Positions 30,837 through 42,299 of a stretch of 64,000 nt of DNA are shown piece after piece. Source of the stretch: Anagrus nilaparvatae (Eukaryota > Arthropoda > Insecta > Hymenoptera > Mymaridae); NCBI GenBank assembly GCA_022575985.1, contig JAKSXM010000263.1, positions 6,676,001-6,740,000 of the forward strand, read 5' to 3'. The number at the start of each line of letters is the position of its first letter. The stretch's first letter is position 1. Position numbers and translations under genes: made by a program. Under the pieces are notes generated by a model, which saw nothing but the letters and a program-made list of their open reading frames with translations, was not told where the DNA came from and made no database searches.

Positions 30837-32019
30837 GTTTGGCAAAAGTAAAAGACTAGTAACGATACTACTGCAGTTTGACTTCAGCAAGGCGTTCGAT
30901 TCAATAGCTCCTTCGAAACTTATAGTCAAATTAAAATCTATGGGTTTCTCAAAGAACGCATTGCTGTGGATCAAATCTTATCTCCAAGGTAGACAGTTAC
31001 AAGTTACTACAAGAACATCATCCTCAAATCCCCTTGGAGTTAATCTTGGTGTTCCACAGGGGTCCGTACTGGGCCCACTCCTGTTCTGCCTCTATATTAA
31101 CGATGTCAAGCAACATTTGGATGCAGACATATATCATCTTTTATACGCGGACGATTTGCAAATTTATGTGCAAACTTCCCCTGAAAAAATAAAAGAAGCA
31201 TTACAAAAGCTTTCATCAGCAGCTAATAACATCAGTATTTGGGCCAAAAACGTATCCCTGAGACTTAATCCGGACAAGACAAAAGCCATATATTTTGGCA
31301 CCAGCCATTTTGTTGACCAACTAGACAAACTAAATCTGCCTGGGGTGGTTGTAAGTGAGGGAGTCACTGTACCTTTCACTAGCGAGGTTACAAGTCTGGG
31401 AGTAATTTTAGACAACAAATTGACCTGGGAATCACATATTTCACTTGTGAGTAAAAAAGTCAACAGAGTACTTTACACACTGCGATTTATTAGGCAATGT
31501 ACAAACGAAGATTTAAGAATCAAGCTTATACAAGCATTAGTGGTACCCCACTTAGACTATTGCTCTGTTGTATACCTAGACTGCTCGATAAATCTGAAAG
31601 ACAGAATACAAAGACTGAGTAATACATGTTTAAGATACATTTATGGAATCGGCAGGGACACACATATTACTCCTTACAGAGACAAATTAGGGTGGTTAAC
31701 CACAAACAATCGTAGGTTATATTTTATGTCCATCATTATATATAAAATACTTCGTTTGCATCAGCCTGAATACTTAACTCACATTTTCAAAAAGTACGTT
31801 CCCAAAGAGACAGCCAGAGGTGAGTTAATAACACGTGAATTAGAAACCCCTGAACGTGAAAAATGGCATGGTGACTGCACATTCCAAGTACAGGGTACAA
31901 AATGTTGGAATTCCCTCCCTTCATCAATACGATTCCTCCCCTCACCTAACTCTTTTAAGGCAGGTTTATTAAAGTACTTAAAAAGCTCTAGTCATACATA
32001 CAAAGACTCAGTCTTTTAA
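30829..32019 (+). pseudogene. LINE ORF2, reverse transcriptase catalytic part
   Basis: After a one-base shift the protein continues with FDFSKAFDSIAPSKL, VPQGSVLGPLLFCLYINDV and HLLYADDLQIY, so both catalytic Asp residues of YADD are present. VTSLGVILDNKLTW and PHLDYCSVVYLDCS follow, and the ORF ends at a TAA after 32019. Two lesions (the TGA and this shift) make the copy inactive, but the domains are otherwise well preserved. Confidence 0.9.
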
Positions 32020-32290
32020 TAATGTTTTATCAAGACTAAAAGCATTGATGTTATTAGAAATTTAGTATTTCCTTATTTCCTGTTACTATTGTCTGTTTTA
32101 CTCATTGTTGCCATGATGTTACTAAAATTGTTTCATTTGATATAATTATGTTATATAATGTTATTAATAATTTATTGCATAGTTACATCTATATTTTTAT
32201 AAACTTTATACATATACTGTTATATTTCTGTATCATATTTTGTTCTGGACAAATAAATCATATTTACATTTACATTTACATTTACTTTTG

Positions 32291-33093
32291 GAACTTCTAA
32301 AAACGAGTAAGTAACTGCATAATTATAATTATTTCCTTTTATATTTTGCATAAAAATAAATAAGTATATATTTATAAGTAAATTAAAGAGTTTATATTAA
32401 AGTCATTTTAAATACAATTAATTTGAGACTTATCTGATATTTAACTATTTTTGAACTTCCGAGAAAAATTGATTTTTCCAAAAAACTATCATCCTAATGA
32501 AATTAAATAAATTTATACGCATGCGCATGTATGCTGTAAGAAAAGAACTTCAGAGTTCAATTCAGCCGACAAAAATATAACCTCAAAAACACGTATACAC
32601 AGTATAGTAAAATAATAATATTTTCGAGAGAGTAATTTAAATTAAAGTAAATTATTTATAATAATAAAAATTAACTCTGTTTTAATAAAAAATAAATATT
32701 AATGCATAAATTATATAATAACGAATATTTTATTGAAAAGTTTATAATAAACTGTGGTATTATGTTATTATACTTGAATTCAATAGAGTAAAAGTGAGGT
32801 AAGATAATTTTTTATTAAAAGATATTTTTAAAATATAAGTTTCATAATTTTTATTTTCGACTTTTCCAGCTATAATTTTATAAACAAAAATAGAATTATC
32901 TTAAAACTCCTGTTTTTAAAATATTTAATTTTTGAAAATATTTCAATGACTCATCATGGACGCCCATGAAGTTCAAAATAAAAGGTTTTTTTAAGAAAAG
33001 ATAAAGCTGTTCAAGTGTATAAAAAAATATAAACAATAACTATAAAAAGGTGGATGAAAATTCATGCATATAATATAACAGCGTTAACCAGAT
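32291..33093. other. AT-rich non-coding stretch
   Basis: No gene or structured repeat is recognised between the LINE tail and the BEL element. Confidence 0.4.
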
Positions 33094-33319
33094 TGTTTAA
33101 GAGCCTAAACTCTTAAATTTATTAATGATTAAATAAATACACTTTTGTTTTATTTATTATTAATTATTTATTATAAAATAGTATGATTGGATAATTAGTA
33201 CAAATATTAATATAAATTGATGAACGAGCGATCTTTTAGGAGTGATGACTGAATGACAACTGGACTGGGAGAAGGAGGGGAAGAGACGCTATGTTAAATT
33301 AGAAAGTTGAAATTTAGTG
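33094..33319 (-). repeat. BEL 3' LTR
   Basis: In plus orientation it begins TGTTTAAGAGCCTAAACTC and ends near 'gaaatttagtg'. It matches 38717-38942 with only a few substitutions. Read on the minus strand it ends in CA, as expected. The inner boundary is blurred by a repeated 'gaaatttag'. Confidence 0.85.
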
Positions 33320-33547
33320 AAATTTAGATACATTACTGCTTAAATGATAAAAATTATCAACTTTTTTGCTAAAATATAATAATATTCAAGTTATAGGATT
33401 CGTAAAGATGGTTAACAAAATTACAATTGAAAAATTAAAATGCTCTCTTTACTTGTTGTCTATTATGATTTAATTATTTAAAAATACCCAGTAAAGCATT
33501 TTGGCATAAGTTTTAATATGACAGAAAAGAAAATAAAAACACCGTTC

Positions 33548-34741
33548 TTATAGATCTTGCTCCACGGGTAGGTAACTTATTTTAGTTATGGGACGTTTAC
33601 AAATTCCGTTTTTAGTTTTTACTGTTACCGTACGAACGATACCAGCGTTTCCGGGATGTATTGTTTCTACTTTACCTAAGACCCCTGATAATGGTAAACT
33701 GATTTCATCCTGTACCATTACAACTTGGCCTACTTTTACCTGATCTTTTACTGTTTGCCATTTTGTTCTTTTTTGACAGGCTTGCAAGTAATCATTAGAC
33801 CATCTTCTCCAGAAGTGCTGCCTTAGCTGTTCAATCCGTTGCCACCTGGATAATCTATTAATGGGCATGGTTTCTAATGATGGTTCAGGGTAAGAGGTGA
33901 TAATGTCACCTATCAAAAAATGACCAGGCGTCAACGGACTTGGATCATTAGCGTCAGCTGATATGACTGTTAAAGGCCTTGAGTTTAGTACAGCCTCTAC
34001 TTGCACTGTGAACGTTATCAATTCATCATATCTGACTGAAGCATTTTCTAGCACCTTATGCAGGTGTCTTTTTGCAGATTTTACTGCAGCTTCCCATAGA
34101 TCTCCTTGATGAGGAGCGCAAGGAGGGATAAAATGCCATTGTATGTTTTCTGTTGACAAGCTGTTTATTATTTTTCTAACCGAGTTTTCATTGTTGAACA
34201 TTTCCCTCAGTTCAATTAATTCATTTTCAGCTCCAACGAAATTAGTCGCGTTATCGGAGTACATGTTTGCTGGTCTACCACGGCGGGAAATGAATCTTTC
34301 TAATACATTAAGAAACGTCTCAGTACTTAAGTCAGCTGATAGTTCTATATGCACCGCTTTGGTCGCAAGGCAGACGAACATTGCCATGTAGCATTTTATA
34401 TATTTAGTTGCTTTTCTTAAGCCTTCCTTGTAATAAAAAGGCCCAGCATAATCTACACCCGTATTTTTAAAAGGCCTACATGGTACATTTACTCTTTCGG
34501 GGGGCAAGTCTCCCATCAGATTGCTCATTGGCCTTGGTAAGTGACGGCTGCAAGTGACACAGCTTCTCACGACTTTTTTAACACTACTACGACCAGGACA
34601 AAGCCAATATACCTGTTGTACTGCAATCAATGTTGACTCAGTGCCAGCATGAAGGTGACTTTCATGATCATATTGTATTATTAACTTGGTAAAGGGATGT
34701 TTACCTGGTAACAAAATAGGATGTTTTCGTGAATAATGCAA
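33548..34741 (-). CDS. BEL/Pao integrase, open reading frame retained
   Basis: The 397-residue frame holds the zinc-binding HHCC region early on (HAGTESTLIAVQQVYWLCPGR, then CVTCSRHLPRP). The core has GVDYAGPFYYK with the first Asp at about residue 116, YSDNATNFVGAENEL with the second, and PHQGDLWEAAVKSAK with the Glu. A C-terminal region of BEL type follows (HFWRRWSNDYL, then VGQVVMVQDE). No stop interrupts it. This domain joins the DNA copy to the genome. It is separated from upstream pol by frame breaks, so it is probably not expressed as a polyprotein. Confidence 0.9.
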   Translation of the reverse strand: MHYSRKHPILLPGKHPFTKLIIQYDHESHLHAGTESTLIAVQQVYWLCPGRSSVKKVVRSCVTCSRHLPRPMSNLMGDLPPERVNVPCRPFKNTGVDYAGPFYYKEGLRKATKYIKCYMAMFVCLATKAVHIELSADLSTETFLNVLERFISRRGRPANMYSDNATNFVGAENELIELREMFNNENSVRKIINSLSTENIQWHFIPPCAPHQGDLWEAAVKSAKRHLHKVLENASVRYDELITFTVQVEAVLNSRPLTVISADANDPSPLTPGHFLIGDIITSYPEPSLETMPINRLSRWQRIEQLRQHFWRRWSNDYLQACQKRTKWQTVKDQVKVGQVVMVQDEISLPLSGVLGKVETIHPGNAGIVRTVTVKTKNGICKRPITKISYLPVEQDL

Positions 34742-34788
34742 GTTTGACTTTTTTAAGCGACCACATACACGGATAATTTTTTTATCAT

Positions 34789-35187
34789 CTATGAATGGAT
34801 GTACATCGATAATTGGGTTTTTTTGCTTATGTCAGGTGTTCCTTGTTTTAATTTGGCTTTCTTAAGTGCCTTGTATTCTTCTTTAAAATGTAACTTTTGA
34901 ATTGTGCGGATAATAGATAATTTAGTTTCTTCTATTTCCTTTACAAGTAAAGGACCCTTGCACCTCAAGTGTGGACCTTTTTCTTTGCTATTAAATACAA
35001 ATCTCCTGAGATAAGCGCCTATACGTAATAGCTTTTGTAGAGATGAAAATATTGTAAAAAGTTCATTACTTTGAACTATTTTTGATGCAACCAAGCAAGT
35101 AGTATTAATCTTTCGGCGCTCAGGTACATCTTCTTGATTTTTTTCAATTTTACACGGGATAGGCCATTGTGATTCATCGAGTACCAA
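34789..35187 (-). pseudogene. BEL pol segment between RNase H and integrase
   Basis: The frame contains RIGAYLRRFVFNSKEKGPH and ETKLSIIRTIQKLHFKEEY, sequences typical of the linker between RNase H and integrase in BEL/Pao elements. It is offset in frame from both neighbours. Confidence 0.75.
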
Positions 35188-35202
35188 CCAAGGTCGACCT
35201 TG

Positions 35203-35622
35203 TCACCAAAGAGTTGATTCTGCCAATGAAGCTGGCATTATATCGCGTCTTAATACGTCAGCTGGATTTTCTGAGCCCTTAACATGCTCCCAGCTATCAA
35301 TGCACGTTAATTCTTGTATCTCACCGACACGAGGGGATACAAAAGTATTCCATTCCCTGCTGATAGATTGTAGCCAACACAGTACTATCGTCGAGTCGGT
35401 CCACAACTTAATTGGATTAAATTTGAGATTGCACGTTTTTACGACTTTTTCAACTAACTGCGCTGCACAGAGTTCAAGCCTTGGTATAGACAAGGCTTTT
35501 AATGGTGCGACCCTTGATTTTGAGCATACCAGGCGTACAGTATGTTCACCGTTGCTTGACGTTGCTCTTATATAAATCCATGCTCCGTAGCCATACTCAC
35601 TGGCATCCGAAAAACCATGCAA
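35203..35622 (-). pseudogene. BEL RNase H domain
   Basis: The segment opens HGFSDASEYGYGAWIYI, with the first catalytic Asp in SDAS. It continues with LSIPRLELCAAQLV (the Glu), then WTDSTIVLCWL (second Asp) and SENPADVLRRD near the end. About 300 bases upstream, towards the RT, are degraded with stops. Confidence 0.85.
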
Positions 35623-35917
35623 TTCTAAATTTACTGGCTCAAGTGGTAATAATTTTCGTAGGATGATAATTTTTTCTGATACTTTTAAATTATTTTCGTA
35701 TTGATGCCACTTAGAACTTATTTCGTTTGATACAGGGTCATCCCACTCTCCCTTTAACCGTCATAAATCCTGCATCATTAATTTAGCTATTAGAATAGTT
35801 GGACCAAGTAGTCCAAGGAGATCGAAAATGAGAGCTATCCTAGCTAAAATTAAGCATTTTGTTGGATTCTTCAGTGGAACGGTATTTGTCGATGATGAGA
35901 ATTTAAAAGTATCATTT

Positions 35918-36598
35918 TTAGTCCCGAATGATCCCTAGAGCACGAGTTTCGTTATTTTCGTCTGTTGGTGAATAATCGAGAGAGATATTTGCATCATCTG
36001 CAACTAAGTGCCTATCATTTGATCTCCATTTTGTTATAGGAAATCCGGCTAGGGCTAACAAATCTATGAGTTGGCGCTTTGTTTCTAACGCTTCTTCAAT
36101 GGTCGAAGCACCTGTTAGAACATAGTCAACATAAAAATCACGCAAAACAACCTTTGCAGCTAACGGAAACCTATGACCCTCTGTTTCCGCTAACGAACGC
36201 ATAGCCTTAATGGCTAAATACGAAGCTGATCCAGTGCCATAAGTTACAGTCTGTAGTTCATAACAAGCTAAGTTGTCGGTTGGTTTTTCTCTCCATAGTA
36301 TACGTTGAAGAGATGTTTGTGAAGGGTTTATGAGGACTTGTCTGTACATTTTAGTTATATCTCCAGTGAAGGCATAAGCAAATGTACGAAAACGTACGAA
36401 AACAGAAAAAAGATCTTCTTGCAACGTTGGGCCTACCATGAGCGTATCGTTAAGCGATATGCCTGTTGACGTTTTGCAAGAGGCGTCGAAAACAACTCGT
36501 AACTTGGTCGTTGTGCTAGTTTCTTTGAAAACTGAATGGTGCGGCAAATAATAACAGACAGCATTGTTATTTAGCTCATCTTCATTTACTAGCCTCAT
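35918..36598 (-). pseudogene. BEL reverse transcriptase with altered active site
   Basis: The frame includes KLRVVFDASCKTSTGISLND, then GDITKMYRQVLI with the first catalytic Asp, and ELQTVTYGTGSASYLA. The catalytic box, normally YVDD, reads YVDY here (DFYVDYVLTG at about residue 150), so one of the two metal-binding aspartates is gone. The domain would be inactive even without the frame breaks. Confidence 0.9.
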
Positions 36599-36616
36599 AT
36601 GCTGAAGCTCTATATA

Positions 36617-36967
36617 TTAGCGCATAAAATTCACATATTGCTTATGAACTTCAGGCTGTCTTTGTAGACGTCGCTCAGTCGATAAAAATCGCCTTTTTGC
36701 AATTTCTCTAGATTGACCAAGCCTGCTAAGCTTATCTGCTTTTATAGGCAAAGATACTACGTATCTCCCTGACTTATCACGATACGTATTTTGCTGAAAA
36801 TGTGCTTCACAAGCTCTATGTTCTGAGGTTAATTCTTTGCTTAATGAATTATTTTCAATTTGCCAGAATTTACTAATCAATTGGCTTAGGTCATCCGTGG
36901 TAGCTACATTGCATACTGCTTGAGTAACTTGTTTTTTCGTCGCTATACTCGGCGTTTGACCAGCCAC
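36617..36967 (-). pseudogene. BEL protease-RT linker region
   Basis: Recognisable blocks are LISKFWQIENN, RDKSGRYVVSLPIK and LGQSREIAKRRFLSTERRL, ending QYVNFMR. These are conserved just upstream of BEL/Pao RT. It overlaps the gag-protease frame by 25 bases in a different frame and ends at a stop before the RT segment. Confidence 0.8.
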
Positions 36968-37863
36968 GATCCAGCCAAAATAAGTTTTTGTAAAATAGAT
37001 AGTTCTTTACTAACTTGGATTCTACCGATACAGATTGATCTCCAAAAAAGATCTGAACCTATGATTAATTCTATATCAGCTGGGGTATTGAATTTTGGAT
37101 CCGCCAATTTAATATTACTGGAAATCGCTAAGTCGTTCAAGGGTACAAACGAGCCTGGCAGTCTCTCAGACAATTCGTCTAAGACTGTGCACTCTATGGT
37201 CGTGTAAAACTTATAATGTTGTGAATAAATGTTTATTTTTACTGCTTTCGTGGAATTCACCACGGTTTTGCCAATCCCTGTAATTTCAAAGTCAGATGCA
37301 AACATAGATAGTTGCAGTTTTTTTATGCAGCCCTTTGATATAAAATTCAAATGTGACGCGGAGTCCAAAAGTGTCCTGCAAGGGATTTTTTGATTATTTG
37401 CGTTTAGAACATCTACTGCTGCGGTTGCCAGCAAAATCTTTGTTGCTTGCAGAGGACCAGAGTGCATACATTGGGCACTGTTTTGTTGCCCATTGCTATT
37501 TGATGAAACCTGGTTTGATGATGGAGCTTTTTTACTTTCAAAGTGAAGCAGCGTGTTGTTCTTTTTTTCGCATTTACGGCAAGGTCTAGACTTACAAACA
37601 TTTATTTGATGATCAGCTGCTTTTAAGCAGTTTATACACAACTTCTTTCCTTTTACAAAGCTATCTTCCCTTGAGGGCTCACTAGAAAATGGATCCACGG
37701 CGAAAATGATTAACATAGACGCGAGCTTAGCCCGTTGGGATGTGAAATCATGACGCGACAAACTAGCCGTGTCCACGTTTTCTATAAAATTTTTTAATCT
37801 AGTTACGCTACCCTTAAGAATTGTGCGTTTTGATTTAGTTTGAGTATATACTCTTTCTGCCAT
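36943..37863 (-). pseudogene. BEL gag-protease with internal gag deletion
   Basis: The start resembles BEL gag (RVYTQTKSKRTILKGSVTRL). At about residue 30 the central gag region is missing and the frame passes through MLIIFAVDPFSSEPSRED to a zinc-knuckle region (CINCLKAADHQINVC, then CRKCEKKNNTLLH). The protease motif is LLDSASHLNFIS at about residue 163, a DSA form of the active-site triplet. The deletion junction contains the 54-bp stretch also found at 40912-40965. The frame is otherwise open for 306 residues. Confidence 0.8.
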
Positions 37864-38694
37864 CGTAATTAATTTTTTATTCTACAAATTATTTGATAAT
37901 TATTATATTTTTTTTGTTTTAAACTAAATAATGCAGATTAAAAAAAAATCAATAAATTGCTTTACGAATGTAAGAAATTTTAATTTAATATGTGTGAATA
38001 CGTGTTTAGACGTTAAAAATTGTATTATATATATATGAGTAAATAATTGTAAAACAGAAAAAAAATCAAGTAAAGAAAGTTTACATACCATGAGACAAAG
38101 AACAAATTATTTGAAACTTAATTTAGATTTTTTTTTTTTAATAAGAATTTTTGAATTAAATTTAATTTAGTGGACTGTATATGAAAAAAACTAATTGGAC
38201 GTAACAAATACTAACATGAAATATATGAAAAAAATACAAAATTTTATTTTTAATGACTTATCAAGTTTCTAATCTATACGTACTTCCGTATACTTCTTTT
38301 CTGCTGCGCATACGTATGCCTCTTGGCTAGGATAAATGATCGATGTTGAAAGTAAAAGTAGAAAGTGTGCGTTGAATAATTTCTTTTCTATAATTTGGAA
38401 GTCCTTACTTCAGGTAGATCTGACTTCCCCTTTTTTGACGTAACTTGATTAACGGTTTCAAAAAAGAATGTGTACAAGAACGCTGTCTTTTTTTTTTAAA
38501 TGGTGTTCTCCACGTGGAATAAAAATCAAAGCATGGATTTTTATTATAAAATGATCGCTTAGCTCGAATTCACCATAATAAAACTATCTTAAATTGGGCT
38601 CAAGAACTTTATTTGCACTAATAAAATCTGTTTTTCTGCAAATTTACATACATATCACTGCATTTTAAATTTTTTATTCACAGTGACTCACAAT

Positions 38695-38716
38695 AATCCG
38701 GCTCGTAGAATGACCA
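38695..38716 (-). other. BEL primer-binding site (candidate)
   Basis: Directly inside the 5' LTR the minus strand reads TGGTCATTCTACGAGCCGGA, starting with the expected TGG. Its distal part is complementary to a CCGGCTCG-ended T-arm/acceptor as in arthropod tRNA-Tyr, with mismatches in between. The position is right; the tRNA identity is tentative. Confidence 0.5.
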
Positions 38717-38942
38717 TGTTTAAGAGCCTAAACTCTTAAATTTATTAATGATTAAATAAATACACTTTTGTTTTATTTATTATTAATTATTTATTATAAA
38801 ATAGTATGATTGGATAATTAGTACAAATATTAATATAAATTGATGAACAAGCGATCTTTTAGGAGTGATGACTGAATGACAACTGGACTGGAAGAAGAAG
38901 GGGAAGAGACGCTATGTTAAATTAGAAAGTTGAAATTTAGTG
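38717..38942 (-). repeat. BEL 5' LTR
   Basis: This is the second copy of the 226-bp LTR, near-identical to 33094-33319. Read on the minus strand it ends in ...CTCTTAAACA immediately before the primer-binding site. The outer end is near 'tttagtgtgagtca', where a TG start may lie a few bases further out. Confidence 0.85.
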
Positions 38943-38949
38943 TGAGTCA

Positions 38950-40500
38950 TGTAAAGGAGCTATGGAGTGTTTTGAAATGTATGGATGTGTATTATAATTA
39001 TTTTTATTTTATATGAATCTTAAACACAGATCAAAAGTACATCATTACAATTTATTTGGCAAAAATAAGCACAAAAAACTCAACTGCCAGTAGTACTTGA
39101 AATTCTAAGTTATAATTATATATTAATTAATTTATTAATTAATAAAAGACTAATTATATTATTTATCATAACGCAAATAATATGACAGTACTTCTGATAA
39201 TACTCAGCCAAAGTTCGCCTAAAAATTAAACGCTCACATTGTTTCAACTAATGACTATATTGTGAAGTATATACAACAACAATAATAACATAAGTCAGAA
39301 CCATATCTCAATCTTTTCTGAATGTCTATTCAACTGTGATTCAATTTCAAAATTACTCCTAAGAAGATGATCTGCTAAAATCTATTCAAATAATTATTGG
39401 AGCATTAAAAGTTCCTTCAGAAACTGAGACTCGCACCAATAATTATAATCAAAACTTTTAGGTTTTTAACATTTTATGCATAAAATTATACATAAAATGA
39501 TAAAAAAATATATGTCATTGTGAATATTAAGGAATAGTTGTGTACCTAAAGTTAAAAAAATGAATATTTAAAATTTCTATTTGATTAATTTTTTTTTTCT
39601 TCGAGTTAAAAATTATCCAATGTTATTAATTATACATTTATCTAAAAAATCTGTAGTTCTGAAACAAAATTTTATTTATGTAAATTATATATACTAAATA
39701 ATTATTATAATTATTATTATAAATCTTTATTTTTCCAATTAAAAAAAATACACAATTATATAAAAATAAGATTTTATAATTAGAAAAATTCATAACTGTT
39801 TTATAAAATGTTTTATTATATGTTTTTACACTTAATTTTGCCTTTCCGTTTTAATAAAAAAAATTTATATTGTATTCAATTGGTAAAATGAACTCTATCA
39901 TTTCTATGACAAATAAGACTGAGGTTTTTTTTTGTACCAATTTTATTCTCTCTATTTTCTAAAAAAAAAAGTTGATATTGAAATTTTATTACTTTGTACA
40001 AAATTTATAAATAAATAATTATACTTATCATAAGTAAATACAACTTTTCATAATTCATTCCAAAAGTTACGTATGATAAGCCTTATTTTTAAATTATAAT
40101 AATTAGGGTAATATAGCAGAAATTTAGATAGCCTTTTCACAAAGTTCCTTTATTTTTATTAAAAAAATCAGCTTAAATATTAAAAACGAATAAATGTATA
40201 TTTTTAAGGAGCATGCGAAATCATATCATGTTATATAGGATATTTTAGATCTATCAATTATAATCTAACATTAAATTTTTATTCCCTTTTTATTTATTTG
40301 TATTTTTTTGTTAAGTACATATTTTCACAAAAATACTATTAATATCCCTTAATTTTGCTTAGATTGAAAAATGCCAGATAATTATTATTATTATTATTAT
40401 TATTTATTTGTTGCCACAAAAAAGTATACAGTAAAATATAAGTAATAAAACAAAGTATATGTACATAATATTTATAAGAAATTAAAATAAAAAAAATTAC
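38950..40500. other. AT-rich non-coding with simple repeats
   Basis: No gene is seen. There is an (ATT)n tract at about 40380-40405. A (TA)n tract follows at about 40531-40550. Confidence 0.4.
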
Positions 40501-40559
40501 AATAATTTAAATAATTAATAACAATTGTGTATATATATATATATATATATGTAAATATA

Positions 40560-40911
40560 TTTATGACTTTTGTACATGTAGTAAATATAATCTAATCTTT
40601 GGATAAAAGGTTTATCACAGTCTTTAAAGTAAATAGTAAAGTAAAGACTAGTGGATCCTTCATGCGAAAATGGCGAAGTATCCGAATTATTCTCGAATTT
40701 GTCCTCGTTCATCTTAAGAGCCTTTACACAAAAGGGATGCGTCTTATATGGTGGCGGAGTTCCCTTCATCACCCAGATGGTGATATACCTATGATCACTG
40801 CCTTTGTAGTCAACCATTACCAACAAGTCTCCTATCCTATTAGATGTACGATACATGAAGCTCTTCTTAAGGAAATGAATGGTAAGGGTCCACTAAAGAG
40901 GCTGTACTTGT
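40560..40911 (-). pseudogene. R1-type APE endonuclease end (tentative)
   Basis: The minus strand reads WTLTIHFLKKSFMYRTSNRI and then GDLLVMVDYKGSDHRYITI. The SDHRYI block at the end of a TLT..(I)..W.V pattern is the terminal motif of R1-clade LINE endonucleases. The rest is degraded, with a stop upstream. The overlapping plus-strand frame (40599-41087) shows no known motif and is probably a shadow. Confidence 0.4.
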
Positions 40912-40965
40912 TATCTTCCCTTGAGGGCTCACTAGAAAATGGATCCACGGCGAAAATGATTAACA
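40912..40965. repeat. 54-bp exact copy of the BEL gag junction sequence
   Basis: This is identical over 54 bases to 37662-37715, beginning 'tatcttcccttgagggctca' and ending 'aaaatgattaaca', in the same plus-strand orientation. The flanks then diverge on both sides. It lies outside the BEL LTRs. Confidence 0.9.
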
Positions 40966-42130
40966 AAGATGCATTTGTACGAAAATCCGACACCGATCAG
41001 GGAAAGCAAGACGGAGAGCTCTCAATAAACATTAGAATTAGAAGAGCAAAGGAGGAAGAAAAAGGTGCTACAGGAACAGATAAATAGAAAGAGGCTCTTA
41101 GAGCAACATGAAAAGCTTCAAGCAAAAAATAGAGAAATACTTGCATGAAAAACATCTATTGAAAGCTGGCAAAAACTAAGAAGGATCAAAGAAATCGAAG
41201 CCGAATAAAAGGTCCAACCGGTCTTCTACTGATCACCAAGATCTAGTTAGACCAGCAAATGAAATTAAGGCAGACGAGTCACGAATCACGGATAGCTTGA
41301 AGTATCAGATTATGCAAACGTCGGGTACTTCGGATTTTATAGCGAAAAATGAATGTTCAACCTATTAGGAGATCATACTTTTTTGAATTTAAATCTTTCA
41401 TCTAGCTTCTTGCAAATTATTTGATAAAATGTGTCTCTCGGGGGAGCTGAAAATGAGCCAAAATTTTCCCTGCTTGGATCGGGCTGCAATTTTCAGGAAA
41501 TGTTGCTTGCCTTGTGAGAAAGCACCCTGATCCCTGCCCAAGCGCTTACTAGCACTACTACGGAAAATAAGATTATGCGCCAGCGAATAGAGCAGCCAGA
41601 CCTGTTAGCTAGACAACTTTGGGCTTTTGTACTAACCGGCGGCCTGGAGATGCAGTTCGCAGTTTTTGACTAGTAACCTCAACAGAGGTTGTCATCACAA
41701 TACGGAGGACCGACCACTGCAAACCGCGATGATCAGCGGCATCACTTCGCTTGGTTTATAACTTATAAAAATCTATTATTAGTACTTGTAAATAGAATTT
41801 AAAAAAGAAAAAAGTTCTAATTAGTGGGATAGGATAATGTCGTGTAGCCCGGTTGACAACATAATGGGTTTGTACCACTATGGTTTCTTAAAATCTCACG
41901 ATATTCTGGCCCATCGAGAAACAGGGGAAAAACTAATTCAGGGAACGTAGCTGGAAGATCCAAGGATCCCCCAAAGGTCCAGCTCGAATTAAGGCTCCCA
42001 GCCAGGATCTTTGGTGAAACATACCGACTTTCTGTGGCACTTAATTATGGGTGCACGATGGTACAAGTACCTAGTTCAGAAGGGAAGGTACAGATTTCTG
42101 CTTATAAGAACGGCCCTTTACCCTATAATT
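40966..42130. other. Chimeric, relatively GC-rich non-coding remnant
   Basis: Composition is clearly less AT-rich than the neighbourhood, and the sequence looks like old coding or element DNA (short plus-strand frames such as DESRITDSLKYQIMQTSG at about 41278). No domain is recognisable and stops are frequent. It may be several nested element fragments. Confidence 0.4.
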
Positions 42131-42134
42131 CTGC

Positions 42135-42290
42135 GTCGATAAAAAAAAAATAACTAAATAGCATAAATTTTACTAGGAAAAAAGTTGGATTTTCTAAAAT
42201 CGCTTGAAAATTGCTAATCAAATCGGGAAATACAACTTTTTTCCTGATAAATTTTTCTTGGTTATTTTTTTAATCGATGCTGAATTTAAT
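42135..42290. repeat. Short inverted repeat (~155 bp)
   Basis: 'cgtcgataaaaaaaaaataac' is opposed by 'gttatttttttaatcgatgc', and 'aggaaaaaagttg' by 'caacttttttcct', around a centre near 42212. It is a MITE-like hairpin with imperfect arms. Confidence 0.55.
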
Positions 42291-42299
42291 TACAGAGCG

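Larger units (their letters stand above)
28893..32290 (+). mobile_element. Nearly full-length APE/RT LINE with (TTTACA)n tail
   Basis: One element runs from the start of the ORF at 28893 (or slightly upstream) to a short tandem tail of 'tttaca' units at 32262-32290. It encodes an endonuclease and reverse transcriptase. The tail of short tandem repeats in place of poly(A), together with the motif order, suggests a CR1/Jockey-group LINE; the precise clade is uncertain. A second, truncated member lies at 14.4-16.9 kb. Confidence 0.85.
33094..38942 (-). mobile_element. BEL/Pao LTR retrotransposon, degraded
   Basis: Two near-identical ~226-bp direct repeats frame gag, protease, RT, RNase H and integrase regions on the minus strand. 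The order and motifs are those of BEL/Pao. The total is 5.85 kb, similar to or slightly below the usual size for the group, consistent with an internal gag deletion. Frame breaks lie between RT, RNase H and integrase. The near-identity of the LTRs suggests fairly recent insertion despite the coding damage. Confidence 0.9.

Noticed and set aside
40599..41087. 162-codon plus-strand frame
   Set aside because: No known motif. The minus strand of the same place carries a possible endonuclease motif, and the frame runs through the 54-bp BEL match, so it is a chance frame in chimeric DNA.
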